Shown piece by piece: positions 1 to 9,422 of a DNA stretch of 64,000 nucleotides. The stretch is from assembly GCF_000308495.1 (NCBI RefSeq), contig NZ_BAFU01000019.1, positions 59,770-123,769 of the forward strand, given 5' to 3'. The notes beneath the pieces were generated by a model. The model worked only from the letters and a program-made list of their open reading frames with translations. It searched no databases and had not been told where the DNA came from. Every line of letters begins with the position of its first letter. The first letter of the stretch is position 1. A program made the translations under genes and the position numbers. The DNA comes from Nocardia brevicatena NBRC 12119. Lineage in GTDB: Bacteria; Actinomycetota; Actinomycetes; Mycobacteriales; Mycobacteriaceae.

Positions 1-454
1 TCGTGCATACTGTTCGGGTTGCCTTGCAGCGGGGCGTGTCCTCGACCGGCCACCGGCGGTCGAAATGGAGCCACGGACCGGGCGGGGCGAGCAGTAGCCA
101 TCCAGTACCTCGCCGATATTCGGTGTGGGTGCGTCCGGGACAACAGTTCCGACAGCCCGAGCAGGATTTCATCCGGGGCCGAGGAATGAGCGGGTGGGCG
201 ACACGCCCGACCGCGTGGACCGGAGAACCATGACAGATGAACAGCGGCGAGGATCGGGCGAGACCCGGTCGTGGTCTCCACTGTGTGGGATCTTGTCCGA
301 GCGGGGCCCTGCGTGATTACGCGGGCCGCCCCCTCCGGGCCTGACCCGCTCGGACCGGGACGTCATCGTGTGTTCGGGCTGTGCAAATGAGGGTGGTACG
401 GACGCCTGGCCGGTATCCGGACCACAAACGAAAGCGGAGAAAAGGACACTTAGC
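1..454. other. Region upstream of the S10 operon, no convincing gene
   Basis: No reading frame here has a believable start, ribosome site and protein-like composition. The stretch probably holds the promoter and untranslated leader of the ribosomal-protein operon that begins at 455. An 11-bp perfect inverted repeat (listed separately) lies in it. I could not identify a -35/-10 pair with confidence. Confidence 0.5.
295..355 (+). promoter_or_regulatory. Inverted repeat in the S10 leader
   Basis: GTCCGAGCGGG at 295-305 is perfectly complementary to CCCGCTCGGAC at 345-355, enclosing a GC-rich loop that can itself pair. It sits 100 bp before rpsJ. It could be a leader structure that controls the operon or the terminator of a gene outside the window; no T-run follows it. 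The structure is seen directly; the role is inference. Confidence 0.4.
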
Positions 455-760
455 GTGGCGGGACAGAAGATCCGCATCAGGCTCAAGGCCTATGACCACG
501 AGGCGATCGACGCGTCTGCGCGCAAGATCGTCGAGACGGTGACCCGCACGGGTGCCCGGGTGGTCGGGCCGGTGCCGTTGCCGACCGAGAAGAACGTGTA
601 CTGCGTCATCCGTTCGCCGCACAAGTACAAGGACTCGCGTGAGCACTTCGAGATGCGTACGCACAAGCGGCTGATCGACATCCTCGACCCGACGCCGAAG
701 ACGGTCGACGCGCTCATGCGTATCGACCTGCCGGCCAGCGTCGACGTCAACATTCAGTGA
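455..760 (+). CDS. rpsJ: 30S ribosomal protein S10
   Basis: S10 is part of the 30S head and, as NusE, also of antitermination complexes. The protein is 101 residues, the usual length, and starts [20 protein letters not shown], the canonical S10 N-terminus. The GTG at 455 is chosen because an AAAGGA element lies 8 nt upstream; the frame is open further upstream but that part is not S10-like. It is the first gene of the S10 operon, 14 nt before rplC. Confidence 0.97.
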   Translation: MAGQKIRIRLKAYDHEAIDASARKIVETVTRTGARVVGPVPLPTEKNVYCVIRSPHKYKDSREHFEMRTHKRLIDILDPTPKTVDALMRIDLPASVDVNIQ

Positions 761-774
761 CGGGGACTCGAGAT

Positions 775-1440
775 ATGACTGACAACAAGAACCGGCCCGC
801 GGCCGGCATCCTGGGCACCAAGCTCGGTATGACCCAGGTGTTCGACGAGAACAATCGCGTCGTTCCGGTGACCGTCGTCAAGGCGGGTCCCAACGTGGTC
901 ACCCAGATCCGCACCGCCGAGCGCGACGGCTACAGCGCCGTGCAGCTCGCCTACGGCGCCATCGACCCCCGCAAGGTGAACAAGCCGGTCTCCGGCCAGT
1001 TCGCCAAGGCCGGGGTCACCCCGCGCCGGCACGTCGCGGAGATCCGTGTCGCGGACGCCTCCACCTTCGAGGTCGGCCAGGAACTGTCCGCCGACGTGTT
1101 CGAAGAGGGCAGCTTCGTCGACGTCACCGGTGTCAGCAAGGGCAAGGGCTACGCGGGCACCATGAAGCGCCACGGCTTCCGCGGCCAGGGCGCCAGCCAC
1201 GGTGCGCAGGCCGTGCACCGTCGTCCGGGCTCCATCGGTGGCTGCGCCACCCCGGGTCGCGTGTTCAAGGGCATGCGGATGGCCGGCCGGATGGGTAATG
1301 ACCGCGTCACCACGCAGAACCTGTCGGTCCACAAGGTGGACGCCGAGAACGGCCTGCTGCTGATCAAGGGTGCGATCCCGGGTCGCAAGGGCGGCGTCGT
1401 GATCGTCAAGAGCGCCGTGAAGGGTGGTGCGCACGCATGA
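775..1440 (+). CDS. rplC: 50S ribosomal protein L3
   Basis: L3 binds near the 3' end of 23S rRNA and helps start 50S assembly. The 221-residue product has the L3 signatures [13 protein letters not shown] near the N-terminus and the [11 protein letters not shown] loop that reaches towards the peptidyl-transferase centre. The ATG at 775 follows a GGGGA ribosome site; an in-frame GTG at 757 overlaps rpsJ and is less likely. The stop overlaps the rplD start by 4 nt (ATGA), so the two are probably coupled. Confidence 0.97.
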   Translation: MTDNKNRPAAGILGTKLGMTQVFDENNRVVPVTVVKAGPNVVTQIRTAERDGYSAVQLAYGAIDPRKVNKPVSGQFAKAGVTPRRHVAEIRVADASTFEVGQELSADVFEEGSFVDVTGVSKGKGYAGTMKRHGFRGQGASHGAQAVHRRPGSIGGCATPGRVFKGMRMAGRMGNDRVTTQNLSVHKVDAENGLLLIKGAIPGRKGGVVIVKSAVKGGAHA

Positions 1441-2135
1441 CCAGCCTCGAGAAGAAGGCCAACCTGACGCTGCCGGTCAAGGAGATCGGCGGTAAGACCA
1501 ACGGCACCATCGAGCTCCCCGCGGAGATCTTCGACGTGACCGCGAACATCTCGCTGATGCACCAGGTGGTCGTGGCCCAGCAGGCCGCCGCCCGCCAGGG
1601 CACGCACTCCACCAAGACCCGCGGCGAGGTCCGGGGCGGTGGTAAGAAGCCGTACCGCCAGAAGGGCACCGGCCGCGCCCGCCAGGGCTCGACCCGCGCC
1701 CCGCAGTTCACCGGTGGTGGCACCGTGCACGGCCCGAAGCCGCGCGACTACAGCCAGCGCACCCCGAAGAAGATGATCCGGGCCGCGCTGTGCGGCGCGC
1801 TGTCGGACCGGGCGCGCAACGAGCGCATCCACGTGATCAGCGAACTGGTCGCGGGCCAGACCCCGTCCACCAAGACCGCCAAGACCTTCCTGTCCGAGCT
1901 GTCGGACCGCCGGAAGTTCCTGCTCGTGATCGGCCGTGAAGACGTCGCCGCGTGGAAGAGCGCACGCAACCTGGAGTCCGTGCACATCCTCGCGCCGGAT
2001 CAGCTGAACACCTACGACGTTCTGGAGAGCGACGAGGTCGTCTTCAGCGTCGAGGCGCTGAACGCTTTCGTGCACGGTGGTGCCGGCTCCCACCCCACCG
2101 CCCCGGCCGAGGCTGCACAGGAGGAGAGCAAGTGA
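1437..2135 (+). CDS. rplD: 50S ribosomal protein L4
   Basis: L4 lines the peptide exit tunnel. The 232-residue protein carries the expected tunnel loop ([20 protein letters not shown]) around residues 60-85. In many bacteria L4 also represses its own operon; nothing in this sequence shows whether that holds here. It starts in the rplC stop codon and ends with a 4-nt overlap with rplW, typical of the tightly packed S10 operon. The C-terminal tail is Ala/Pro/Glu-rich. Confidence 0.97.
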   Translation: MTSLEKKANLTLPVKEIGGKTNGTIELPAEIFDVTANISLMHQVVVAQQAAARQGTHSTKTRGEVRGGGKKPYRQKGTGRARQGSTRAPQFTGGGTVHGPKPRDYSQRTPKKMIRAALCGALSDRARNERIHVISELVAGQTPSTKTAKTFLSELSDRRKFLLVIGREDVAAWKSARNLESVHILAPDQLNTYDVLESDEVVFSVEALNAFVHGGAGSHPTAPAEAAQEESK

Positions 2136-2437
2136 CCACCATCGCCGATCCGCGCGACATCCTGCTGGCGCCGGTCATCTCGGAGAAGTCCTACGGCCTG
2201 ATCGAGGAAGGCACCTACACCTTCCTGGTGCACCCGGACTCCAACAAGACCCAGATCAAGATCGCGGTCGAGAAGGTCTTCGGGGTGAAGGTCACCAGCG
2301 TCAACACCGCCAACCGTCAGGGCAAGCGCAAGCGGACCCGCTTCGGTTACGGCAAGCGCAAGAACACCAAGCGCGCGCTCGTGACCATCTCGGCCGACAG
2401 CAAGCCCATCGAGATCTTCGGAGGCCCGGTCGCGTAA
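2132..2437 (+). CDS. rplW: 50S ribosomal protein L23
   Basis: L23 sits at the tunnel exit and is a docking site for trigger factor and SRP. The product is 101 residues and starts at the GTG at 2132, in the overlap with the rplD stop and directly after the AGGAGGAG-like stretch in the rplD tail. Features include [14 protein letters not shown], a VEKVFGVKV segment, and the basic loop [20 protein letters not shown]. Length and order match the family. Confidence 0.97.
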   Translation: MTTIADPRDILLAPVISEKSYGLIEEGTYTFLVHPDSNKTQIKIAVEKVFGVKVTSVNTANRQGKRKRTRFGYGKRKNTKRALVTISADSKPIEIFGGPVA

Positions 2438-2470
2438 GCGGCGGGGATTCCAGAAAGCAGAGAAGAACTC

Positions 2471-3307
2471 ATGGCAATCCGTAAGCACAAGCCGACAACC
2501 CCGGGTCGCCGCGGCTCGTCCGTCTCGGACTTCGCCGAGATCACCCGGTCCACCCCGGAGAAGTCGCTGATCCGTCCGCTGCACGGCACGGGCGGCCGCA
2601 ACGCGCACGGCCGGATCACCACCCGGCACCGCGGTGGCGGCCACAAGCGCGCCTACCGGCTGATCGATTTTCGCCGGCTGGACAAGGACGGCGTGCCCGC
2701 CAAGGTCGCGCATATCGAATACGACCCGAACCGCACCGCGAATATCGCGCTCCTGCACTACCGGGACGGCGAGAAGCGCTACATCATCGCCCCCAAGGGT
2801 GTGCGGCAGGGCACTCTCATCGAGTCCGGTCCGACCGCGGATATCAAGCCCGGCAACAACCTGCCGCTGCGCAATATCCCCACCGGTACCACCATCCACG
2901 CGGTGGAGCTGCGTCCCGGTGGCGGCGCCAAACTGGCCCGCTCGGCCGGCGCCAGCATCCAGCTGATGGGTAAGGAAGGCCCCTACGCCACGCTGCGTAT
3001 GCCCTCCGGTGAGATGCGCCGCGTCGACGTGCGCTGCCGCGCCACCGTCGGCGAGGTCGGCAACGCCGAACAGTCGAACATCAACTGGGGCAAGGCCGGC
3101 CGTATGCGCTGGAAGGGCCGCCGTCCCACCGTTCGCGGTGTGGTCATGAACCCGGTCGACCACCCGCACGGTGGTGGTGAGGGCAAGACCTCCGGTGGTC
3201 GCCACCCGGTCTCGCCGTGGGGCCAGCCGGAAGGCCGCACCCGTAAGCCCAACCGTCCGAGCGACAAGCTCATCGTCCGCCGCCGTCGTACCGGCAAGAA
3301 GCGCTAA
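2471..3307 (+). CDS. rplB: 50S ribosomal protein L2
   Basis: L2 is one of the most conserved large-subunit proteins, needed for subunit association and peptidyl transfer. The product is 278 residues. It starts [18 protein letters not shown] and contains [19 protein letters not shown] near residue 45 and the conserved [13 protein letters not shown] segment in the C-terminal third. A GAAAGCAGAGAAG stretch precedes the ATG. It is separated by 33 nt from rplW. Confidence 0.97.
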   Translation: MAIRKHKPTTPGRRGSSVSDFAEITRSTPEKSLIRPLHGTGGRNAHGRITTRHRGGGHKRAYRLIDFRRLDKDGVPAKVAHIEYDPNRTANIALLHYRDGEKRYIIAPKGVRQGTLIESGPTADIKPGNNLPLRNIPTGTTIHAVELRPGGGAKLARSAGASIQLMGKEGPYATLRMPSGEMRRVDVRCRATVGEVGNAEQSNINWGKAGRMRWKGRRPTVRGVVMNPVDHPHGGGEGKTSGGRHPVSPWGQPEGRTRKPNRPSDKLIVRRRRTGKKR

Positions 3308-3321
3308 GGAGGAGGTAAGAA

Positions 3322-3603
3322 ATGCCACGCAGCCTCAAGAAGGGCCCGTTCGTCGACGATCACCTCCTCGCGAAGGTGGACGTGCAGAACGAGAAGGGCA
3401 CCAAGCAGGTCATCAAGACCTGGTCGCGTCGTTCGACCATCATCCCCGATTTCATCGGCCACACCTTCGCCGTCCACGACGGCCGCAAGCACGTGCCGGT
3501 GTTCGTCTCGGAGTCCATGGTCGGGCACAAGCTCGGTGAGTTCGCGCCGACCAGGATGTTCAAGAGCCACGTCAAGGAAGATCGGAAGAGCAAGCGGCGA
3601 TGA
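3322..3603 (+). CDS. rpsS: 30S ribosomal protein S19
   Basis: S19 is a 30S head protein that contacts 16S rRNA and forms a bridge to the 50S. The 93-residue product reads [19 protein letters not shown] and ends in a basic tail, as expected. A strong AAGGAGG site lies just upstream (3306-3313). The stop overlaps the rplV start by 4 nt. Confidence 0.97.
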   Translation: MPRSLKKGPFVDDHLLAKVDVQNEKGTKQVIKTWSRRSTIIPDFIGHTFAVHDGRKHVPVFVSESMVGHKLGEFAPTRMFKSHVKEDRKSKRR

Positions 3604-4001
3604 CGACGACCGAGACTCAGAACCCGACCGCGCGTGCGACCGCCAAGTACGTTCGCGTGACTCCGATGAAGGCTCGCCGCGTTGTGGACATGGTCCGCGG
3701 CAAGCGGGTCGACGAGGCCCTGGCCCTGCTGAAGTTCGCTCCGCAGGCCGCCAGCGAGCCCGTCGCCAAGGTCGTTGCCAGTGCCGCGGCGAACGCCGAG
3801 AACAACTTCGGCCTGAACCCGGACACTCTGGTCATCTCGACGGCCTACGTCGACGAGGGCGCGACCATGAAGCGGTTCCAGCCGCGCGCCCAGGGCCGGG
3901 CGTTCCGTATCCGCAAGCGCACCAGCCACATCACGATCGAGGTCGAGAGCGTCCCCACCGCCGGTGGCACTCGTGGCCGCCGGAAGGGAGGGGCGAAGTA
4001 A
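3600..4001 (+). CDS. rplV: 50S ribosomal protein L22
   Basis: L22 contributes the extended beta-hairpin of the exit-tunnel constriction. The 133-residue protein carries [20 protein letters not shown] near the start and the hairpin region with [18 protein letters not shown] near residue 100, followed by a short basic tail. It begins within the rpsS stop and is directly abutted by rpsC, so translation is likely coupled. Confidence 0.97.
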   Translation: MTTTETQNPTARATAKYVRVTPMKARRVVDMVRGKRVDEALALLKFAPQAASEPVAKVVASAAANAENNFGLNPDTLVISTAYVDEGATMKRFQPRAQGRAFRIRKRTSHITIEVESVPTAGGTRGRRKGGAK

Positions 4002-4799
<798 letters not shown>

Positions 4800-4802
4800 C
4801 CC

Positions 4803-5219
4803 ATGCTGATGCCGCGCAAGGTCAAGCACCGCAAGCAGCATCACCCGAAGCGCACCGGTATCTCCAAGGGCGGCACCTCGGTGGCGTTCGGTGAATTCGG
4901 CATCCAGGCGCTGGAGCCGTCGTATGTCACCAACCGGCAGATCGAGTCGGCGCGTATCGCGATGACCCGCCACATCAAGCGTGGCGGCAAGATCTGGATC
5001 AACATCTACCCGGACCGTCCGCTGACCAAGAAGCCCGCCGAGACCCGTATGGGTTCCGGTAAGGGTTCGCCGGAGTGGTGGATCGCGAACGTGAAGCCGG
5101 GTCGGGTGATGTTCGAGATGAGTTACCCGAACGAGGAGATCGCTCGCGAGGCGCTGCGCCGCGCGATGCACAAGCTCCCGATGAAGTGCCGGATCGTGAC
5201 GAGGGAGGAGCAGTTCTGA
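4803..5219 (+). CDS. rplP: 50S ribosomal protein L16
   Basis: L16 organises the A-site region of the 50S. The 138-residue product starts [14 protein letters not shown] and carries the family's [20 protein letters not shown] segment and the [18 protein letters not shown] loop near residue 85. An AGGAGGG site precedes the start. Its stop codon overlaps the rpmC start by one base (TGATG). Confidence 0.97.
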   Translation: MLMPRKVKHRKQHHPKRTGISKGGTSVAFGEFGIQALEPSYVTNRQIESARIAMTRHIKRGGKIWINIYPDRPLTKKPAETRMGSGKGSPEWWIANVKPGRVMFEMSYPNEEIAREALRRAMHKLPMKCRIVTREEQF

Positions 5220-5458
5220 TGGCTACCGGAACACCGGCCGCAGAGCTCCGCGAGCTGACCGAGGAGGAGCTCGTCTCCCGCCTGCGTGAGTCGAAGGAAG
5301 AGCTGTTCAACCTGCGCTTCCAGATGGCGACGGGTCAGTTGACCAACAATCGCCGGCTGCGTGTGGTGCGTCACGAGATCGCGCGTATCTACACGGTCAT
5401 GCGTGAGCGTGAGCTCGGACTGGCCACCGGACCCGCTGACAAGGGAGATGCGGCATGA
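5219..5458 (+). CDS. rpmC: 50S ribosomal protein L29
   Basis: L29 is a small helical protein at the tunnel exit next to L23. The product is 79 residues; the core [20 protein letters not shown] and [20 protein letters not shown] is typical. The ATG at 5219 shares a base with the rplP stop. The first 37 bp of this gene, up to an 11-bp TGACCGAGGAG at 5256-5266, reappear at 12294 fused to a second rpsQ copy. The same 11 bp occurs at 5471-5481 in rpsQ. Confidence 0.97.
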   Translation: MATGTPAAELRELTEEELVSRLRESKEELFNLRFQMATGQLTNNRRLRVVRHEIARIYTVMRERELGLATGPADKGDAA

Positions 5459-5730
5459 GCGAGGAGAAGGTGACCGAGGAGCGTAGCCGCCGCAAGGTAC
5501 GGATCGGCTACGTGGTCTCGGACAAGATGAACAAGACCATCGTGGTGGAGCTGGAGGACCGGGTGAAGCACCCGCTCTACGGCAAGATCATCCGGACCAC
5601 TTCGAAGGTGAAGGCGCACGACGAGAACGAGATCGCCGGTGTGGGCGACCGCGTGCAGTTGATGGAGACCCGCCCGATGTCGGCCACCAAGCGGTGGCGG
5701 CTGGTGGAGGTTCTGGAGAAGGCCAAGTAG
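5455..5730 (+). CDS. rpsQ: 30S ribosomal protein S17
   Basis: S17 is a primary 16S rRNA-binding protein. The 91-residue product contains [19 protein letters not shown] and the [10 protein letters not shown] segment diagnostic for the family. It overlaps rpmC by 4 nt. In the standard S10-spc order rplN should follow directly; here a terminator follows and rplN lies 46 kb downstream. A near-identical second copy is at 12264-12581. Confidence 0.97.
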   Translation: MSEEKVTEERSRRKVRIGYVVSDKMNKTIVVELEDRVKHPLYGKIIRTTSKVKAHDENEIAGVGDRVQLMETRPMSATKRWRLVEVLEKAK

Positions 5731-5760
5731 GTCTGCTCCGCCTCGGCCGAGAGTCGTATA

Positions 5761-5802
5761 CCGAAGGCCCGCTTCCCGCATGTGTCGGGGGCGGGCCTTC
5801 GG
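5761..5802 (+). terminator. Intrinsic terminator after rpsQ
   Basis: A perfect 12-bp inverted repeat, CCGAAGGCCCGC (5761-5772) and GCGGGCCTTCGG (5791-5802), lies 30 bp after the rpsQ stop. It lacks a long T-run, as is usual in high-GC actinomycetes. It would end S10-operon transcription here rather than continue into spc genes. The same hairpin is duplicated at 12612-12652. Confidence 0.8.
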
Positions 5803-5874
5803 CGTATTCGGTTGTTGCGAGTCGGTCGCTTTGGCAACAGCCATGTCAGTGAGCCGCGCGTAGCATGGATCGCC

Positions 5875-6402
5875 GTGGACGAGGTCACGGCAGCACTGCT
5901 GGCGCCGCTGACGCAGCCGCGTCGGGCTCATTCGATAGCTGTGGGCCGGAGGATGGAAAGCGTCGCGCACCGCCTGCCGTCGCCCTTACGCGGAGACGCG
6001 ATAACGGCGGCGTACCTGCACGACGTCGGTTACGGCTACCCGGATATCGGGTTTCATCCGATCGACGGGGCCCGGTTACTACAATCGCTCGGCTACTCGC
6101 CGGTCGTGTGTCATATGGTTGCGTTTCACACCGCGTCCGAGGTCGAAGCGGAAGTGCGCGGCCTCGACAGAAGTATTTTCGAGCCGTTTGCGCTGGATGA
6201 CGTTCCCGGACTGAGCATCGCCGATGATTTCATGTGGTGGGCGGATCTATCCACCGGTCCAAGCGGAGAAGCGTTCACCGTGGACGAACGCCTGGCGGAG
6301 ATCCTGCGACGATACGAGGTGGGGAGTGTCGTTCACACCGCGATAACGCGCGCGGAGCCCCGGTTGCGGGTAGCTGTTCAGCGGGCGTCGGAATCGATGT
6401 AG
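5875..6402 (+). CDS. HD-domain phosphohydrolase
   Basis: The 175-residue product has an HD-hydrolase pattern: AHSIAVGRRM supplies the first His, LHDVGYG the HD pair, and FHPIDGARLL and FHTASEVEA further His ligands. HD enzymes hydrolyse phosphate esters or nucleotides with bound metal; the substrate cannot be read. The GTG at 5875 is chosen because TAGCAT (5861-5866) ends 8 nt before it, the spacing of a -10 box on a leaderless mRNA; the open frame upstream runs into the rpsQ terminator. The 3' end overlaps the convergent NUDIX gene by 25 nt. It is the first gene of the cassette between the rpsQ repeats. Confidence 0.75.
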   Translation: MDEVTAALLAPLTQPRRAHSIAVGRRMESVAHRLPSPLRGDAITAAYLHDVGYGYPDIGFHPIDGARLLQSLGYSPVVCHMVAFHTASEVEAEVRGLDRSIFEPFALDDVPGLSIADDFMWWADLSTGPSGEAFTVDERLAEILRRYEVGSVVHTAITRAEPRLRVAVQRASESM

Positions 6403-6860
6403 GGCTCGTCCCGAGTGAGTGCCCAGTCGATTCGCTTCCGCTGGCTGGGGTCCATCCGCAGATCGGGAATCCGATCGACCGGGATCCACTCGACTCGTGT
6501 GCTTTCGCCACTGGGTGCCGGTGTGCCGCCGATCGGCTCGGCCCGGTAGATCACCGTGAATTCCTGCCGAACCTCATCGTTACTCGTGTAATGGATGACA
6601 TGGGTCGGGTCGGTGAAGATTCCGACCAGCCCGGTGACACGAATATCGATCCCTGTTTCTTCCTGAGTTTCACGTACAGCGGTTCGAGTCAGAGACTCGC
6701 CCGGATCGTGCGCCCCACCGGGCATCGACCAATTTCCGTTATCGGAACGGCATATCAGTAGTACCGCGCCATCACGATGGACGAAGGCGCCGGCGCTCGG
6801 CCGCACGCTGTTGGCGGTCGGTGCGTTGGGATCTTGATGGTAGTCGATTCGGCGTCCCAT
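6378..6860 (-). CDS. NUDIX hydrolase (cassette copy 1)
   Basis: The 160-residue protein carries a full NUDIX box GX5EX7REUXEEXGU around residues 55-77 (GAHDPGE, then REtQEETGI). NUDIX enzymes cleave nucleoside diphosphates linked to another group; the substrate is not predictable here. ATG at 6860 is 4 nt downstream of the stop of the HTH gene, so the two form a minus-strand operon and are probably coupled. The N-terminal MGRRIDYHQDPNAP segment precedes the fold. It converges with the HD hydrolase gene. Confidence 0.85.
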   Translation of the reverse strand: MGRRIDYHQDPNAPTANSVRPSAGAFVHRDGAVLLICRSDNGNWSMPGGAHDPGESLTRTAVRETQEETGIDIRVTGLVGIFTDPTHVIHYTSNDEVRQEFTVIYRAEPIGGTPAPSGESTRVEWIPVDRIPDLRMDPSQRKRIDWALTRDEPYIDSDAR

Positions 6861-6864
6861 GAGC

Positions 6865-7602
6865 TCAGAGTAGTGCCGGACGACCCGTTGCCCAGACGGC
6901 TTCGAACGACTCCGAGTAGTAGCCGAACAGGCGGCCGCCGGGCACTTGCTGGAAGTGTTGGACCGGCGACCTCGCCGCGTAGGCACCATAGCTGTGAGTG
7001 TTGACAAGCATCGAGCCGTCGAAGCGATAGATGCTGCTGTACAGCGGGGTGCGGTGGGTGCGGATATCGACCATGGGGGAGGAGGTTGTTTCCCAGAGGT
7101 ATTCGAGCGTCGATCGGCAGCGTTGAGGTAAAGACGGCAGGCCCTCTTCGCGAGAACGAGCAGTCACCTCGGGCGAGTCGGATTCGCCCAGGAGGATTCG
7201 AATCACGACACCGGCCGCTGCCTTGGAGCGGACGACATCCACGAAGTCGAGTGATTCCACCAGGAAGCCGCCCGCGTAGACGAGAACATCGATACGGTTC
7301 GTGGTCTGCTGCATGAGCGAACGCCAAACTTCGTGTGGCACTTCGGACCGGGTTGGCCAGATCTGCACAATTTCGGACAGGGACGCTGTGGTGGTTCGAC
7401 TGCCCGCCAGGAGTTCGGGCCACAGATAGGTCTCATCACGACCCAGTTCGCGAGCGGCCGCGAGCCGCAGCCCTGGGTGAGGACATCGGCCCTGCGTAAT
7501 CCACCGCTCGACGGTCTTCACGTTGACTTCCAACCGCTCGGCAAGGGCGTGCTTCGTGAGATTCGCGGCGGCCATTGCGCCTCGAAGGCGTTCGTTCGGC
7601 AT
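6865..7602 (-). CDS. XRE-type HTH regulator with C-terminal sensor-like domain
   Basis: The 245-residue protein starts with a helix-turn-helix (residues about 5-60: LTKHALAERLEVNVKTVERW), followed by an unrelated domain of about 170 residues. That C-terminal part resembles the actinobacterial family I recall as DUF5919, a phospholipase-D-like fold without obvious HKD motifs. It is likely to regulate or sense for the adjacent NUDIX gene, with which it is co-transcribed. The divergent small gene at 7784 starts 181 bp away. The domain name is from memory and needs a profile search. Confidence 0.7.
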   Translation of the reverse strand: MPNERLRGAMAAANLTKHALAERLEVNVKTVERWITQGRCPHPGLRLAAARELGRDETYLWPELLAGSRTTTASLSEIVQIWPTRSEVPHEVWRSLMQQTTNRIDVLVYAGGFLVESLDFVDVVRSKAAAGVVIRILLGESDSPEVTARSREEGLPSLPQRCRSTLEYLWETTSSPMVDIRTHRTPLYSSIYRFDGSMLVNTHSYGAYAARSPVQHFQQVPGGRLFGYYSESFEAVWATGRPALL

Positions 7603-7783
7603 GCCTTCATACTGCTCGAAAGTGTCCCTATAAGTCCTATTTTGGCGGTTACTGCGTCCCTATACGTCAGGGGATTCTTGATGGGCGCGAGGCAACAGAA
7701 CCTTGGTTTCCGCTCGGACCCGGCAACCTGCCCAACCCGGTGCGGAATCCGATACCCCACCACAACTCCTATTGAGGTCTCCG

Positions 7784-8071
7784 ATGACAGAGATTCCCGC
7801 TGATCTGCCCGTAGCCGACGTGGACGCCATGGTGCCGCGTAATGGCGAGGTACCACGCTTGCCCGTCAGAGCACCCGTCGGAACTCAGGCGATGGCGACC
7901 ACACTTCGATTGTGGCGAGAAAGCGAATGTCATGATCGTGCCACTTTGGAACATATCGCCACGGGTCTTCGCACCCTCGATACATGCGACCGTTCGTACC
8001 GTCCACAGGACGAGGTCGACGGTGTTATCGCCCGATGGCGAGCTACCCGTCCCGAAGACCCGCGCGCATGA
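7784..8071 (+). CDS. Hypothetical 95-residue protein
   Basis: The ATG at 7784 follows a GAGG element by 7 nt. The product starts MTEIPADLPVADVDAMVPR and has a mixed-charge middle (ATTLRLWRESECHDRATLEH). I do not recognise it. It lies 122 bp upstream of a resolvase-like gene; a similarly placed small gene (13655-13897) precedes the paralogous resolvase-like gene in the next block. This suggests a linked pair, although the two small proteins look unrelated by eye. Confidence 0.45.
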   Translation: MTEIPADLPVADVDAMVPRNGEVPRLPVRAPVGTQAMATTLRLWRESECHDRATLEHIATGLRTLDTCDRSYRPQDEVDGVIARWRATRPEDPRA

Positions 8072-8193
8072 CTTGGCCGACTGGACGGGACTGTGGGCGC
8101 GAACCCTGGATCTTCCTGTCGAGGTGTGGTGGGCAAGTAGCAGTAGGTGCCTCATTCGTATCCGTAGGAAACACACCGTGATGTACTCCGAGC

Positions 8194-8508
8194 GTGCCTG
8201 CCGTCGTCTACCTGCGCACTGACCTCAGTGGCGACGCCCGGGGACTGGACGAGCACCGGATGAAGCGGTTGTCCACCCGTTTCGGCTACCAGTTGCGCGT
8301 CCTGATCCGGGTCGATGATTTCCAGGTTCAGCGATTGGTGATTCTGGAGGATCGAATCAGGTTGCACGGGGCCGAGGCGGTTTTCGTACCAACCGTTGAC
8401 CACTTGGAAGGACAGTTGGCGCGGATAGTCGCGCAGGCCGATGTAATAGAACAGAACGGCGAGACCTACGCGCGGTGGTCTCCGACGCAATTATGCTGGG
8501 TGGCTTGA
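8194..8508 (+). CDS. Resolvase-fold-like protein without catalytic serine
   Basis: The 104-residue product starts VPAVVYLRTDLSGDARG and ends with a VFVPTVDHLEGQLARI strand-helix. This layout matches the N-terminal half of serine recombinases (YxRVS...VDxVVVxxxDRLGR), but the nucleophilic serine is absent (YLRTD instead of YxRVS) and the DRLGR motif is DHLEG. It is clearly paralogous to the product at 13897-14253 (shared YLRTD[LI]SG and VFVP.V.HL). Function is unknown; a non-catalytic scaffold or regulator is possible. The GTG start is uncertain. Confidence 0.55.
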   Translation: MPAVVYLRTDLSGDARGLDEHRMKRLSTRFGYQLRVLIRVDDFQVQRLVILEDRIRLHGAEAVFVPTVDHLEGQLARIVAQADVIEQNGETYARWSPTQLCWVA

Positions 8509-8751
8509 TTCTCGGCCGCCTGGTCTTCCGGCTGACCGAGGTGCCGGCGGAAGCCTCGACGAAGGTGTCAGGCTCCCTCATCTCTGAAACCTGTTGATTT
8601 GCTGACGGATTCGTTTTCGTATGTCAGCCTTGACGTAGCAATCGGGTGGGGTTGTTTCAGACCGGCAGGGGGTGCCAGCGGGTGGGCGAATTCTGTGTTC
8701 ATGGCGTGTATCCGGTGCGTGCATGTCCATTTGCGCTGGAAGGGAGATGGT

Positions 8752-9390
8752 ATGTACGGCGAAAATTGGGACGGGATGTTCGTGAGTATCGACGGCCCCT
8801 CTGGGGTCGGGAAGACCACGACATGTAAAGGGCTTGTCGCACGGTTGCGGGAGGCCGGGGAATGGGTGCATGCCACGTGCGAGCCGACCGCGACCCCGCT
8901 GGGTGAGTTTGTTCGAGCCCACGCCGACACGTATCACGGGATGGCGTTGGCGTGTATGGTCGCCGGCGACCGACACCATCACGTGACGACCGACATTCTG
9001 CCGGCGGTGCGGTCGGGGGCGTTGGTCGTCACGGATCGGTATCTGCCGTCGTCGCTGGTATTGCAGGTACGCGACGGTGTACCGGTTGAGCTGGTGTGGC
9101 AGATCAACCATGGCATTCCCCTGCCAGATCTGGCGGTGATCCTCATCGGTGACGCCGGGGTGGTGTCACGGCGTCTGGCCCGGCGAGTAGAACGAGATCG
9201 GTTCGAAGCCGCGCACGACACCGGCGAAGTGCAGCGTTTCGCCGAGGTCGCCGAGGAATTGGGTGCGGCCGGATGGCCGGTGTACCTGCTCGATTGCGGT
9301 GAGCTGAGTCCGGACGAGGTCGTGGCCGAGCTGGTGGCCAGGATTGCGGAGGTAGATCCCCGGCGTGGCGGCAGCGCGAGGGGGACATGA
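8752..9390 (+). CDS. Thymidylate-kinase-like nucleotide kinase
   Basis: The 212-residue protein has a P-loop GPSGVGKTT near residue 13, the DRYLPSSLVLQ segment equivalent to the DRY/S-Q nucleoside-binding motif of dTMP kinases, and LARRVERDRFE near residue 140, the place of the LID Arg residues. The usual P-loop is GxDGxGKTT, so this is a divergent member. ATG at 8752 has AGGGAG 6 nt upstream. The stop overlaps an ATG at 9387; the next three genes follow closely and probably form one operon with it. Housekeeping tmk is expected elsewhere, so this copy probably acts on a special nucleotide (inference). Confidence 0.8.
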   Translation: MYGENWDGMFVSIDGPSGVGKTTTCKGLVARLREAGEWVHATCEPTATPLGEFVRAHADTYHGMALACMVAGDRHHHVTTDILPAVRSGALVVTDRYLPSSLVLQVRDGVPVELVWQINHGIPLPDLAVILIGDAGVVSRRLARRVERDRFEAAHDTGEVQRFAEVAEELGAAGWPVYLLDCGELSPDEVVAELVARIAEVDPRRGGSARGT

Positions 9391-9422
9391 TGGGCGGACA
9401 CAACACGACGAAGGAGACGACG

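Larger units (their letters stand above)
5230..5810 (+). repeat. Left copy of rpmC'-rpsQ-terminator direct repeat
   Basis: Bases 5230-5266 and 5482-5810 recur at 12294-12660 in the same orientation. The 215 bp between them (5267-5481) are missing from the second copy, a deletion bounded by TGACCGAGGAG at 5256-5266 and again at 5471-5481. Comparison by eye shows three substitutions and two small indels over about 366 bp. The two copies diverge immediately after GTATTCG (5804-5810). Confidence 0.9.

Noticed and set aside
2012-3328. Long minus-strand open frames across the ribosomal-protein genes
   Set aside because: They lie opposite highly conserved ribosomal genes, have low-complexity Ala/Gly/Val/His composition typical of antisense frames in high-GC DNA, and no ribosome sites.
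7842-8222. Alternative frame over the 95-residue hypothetical gene
   Set aside because: It lacks a ribosome site and overlaps both 7784-8071 and the resolvase-like gene; kept as unlikely although its composition is not unreasonable.
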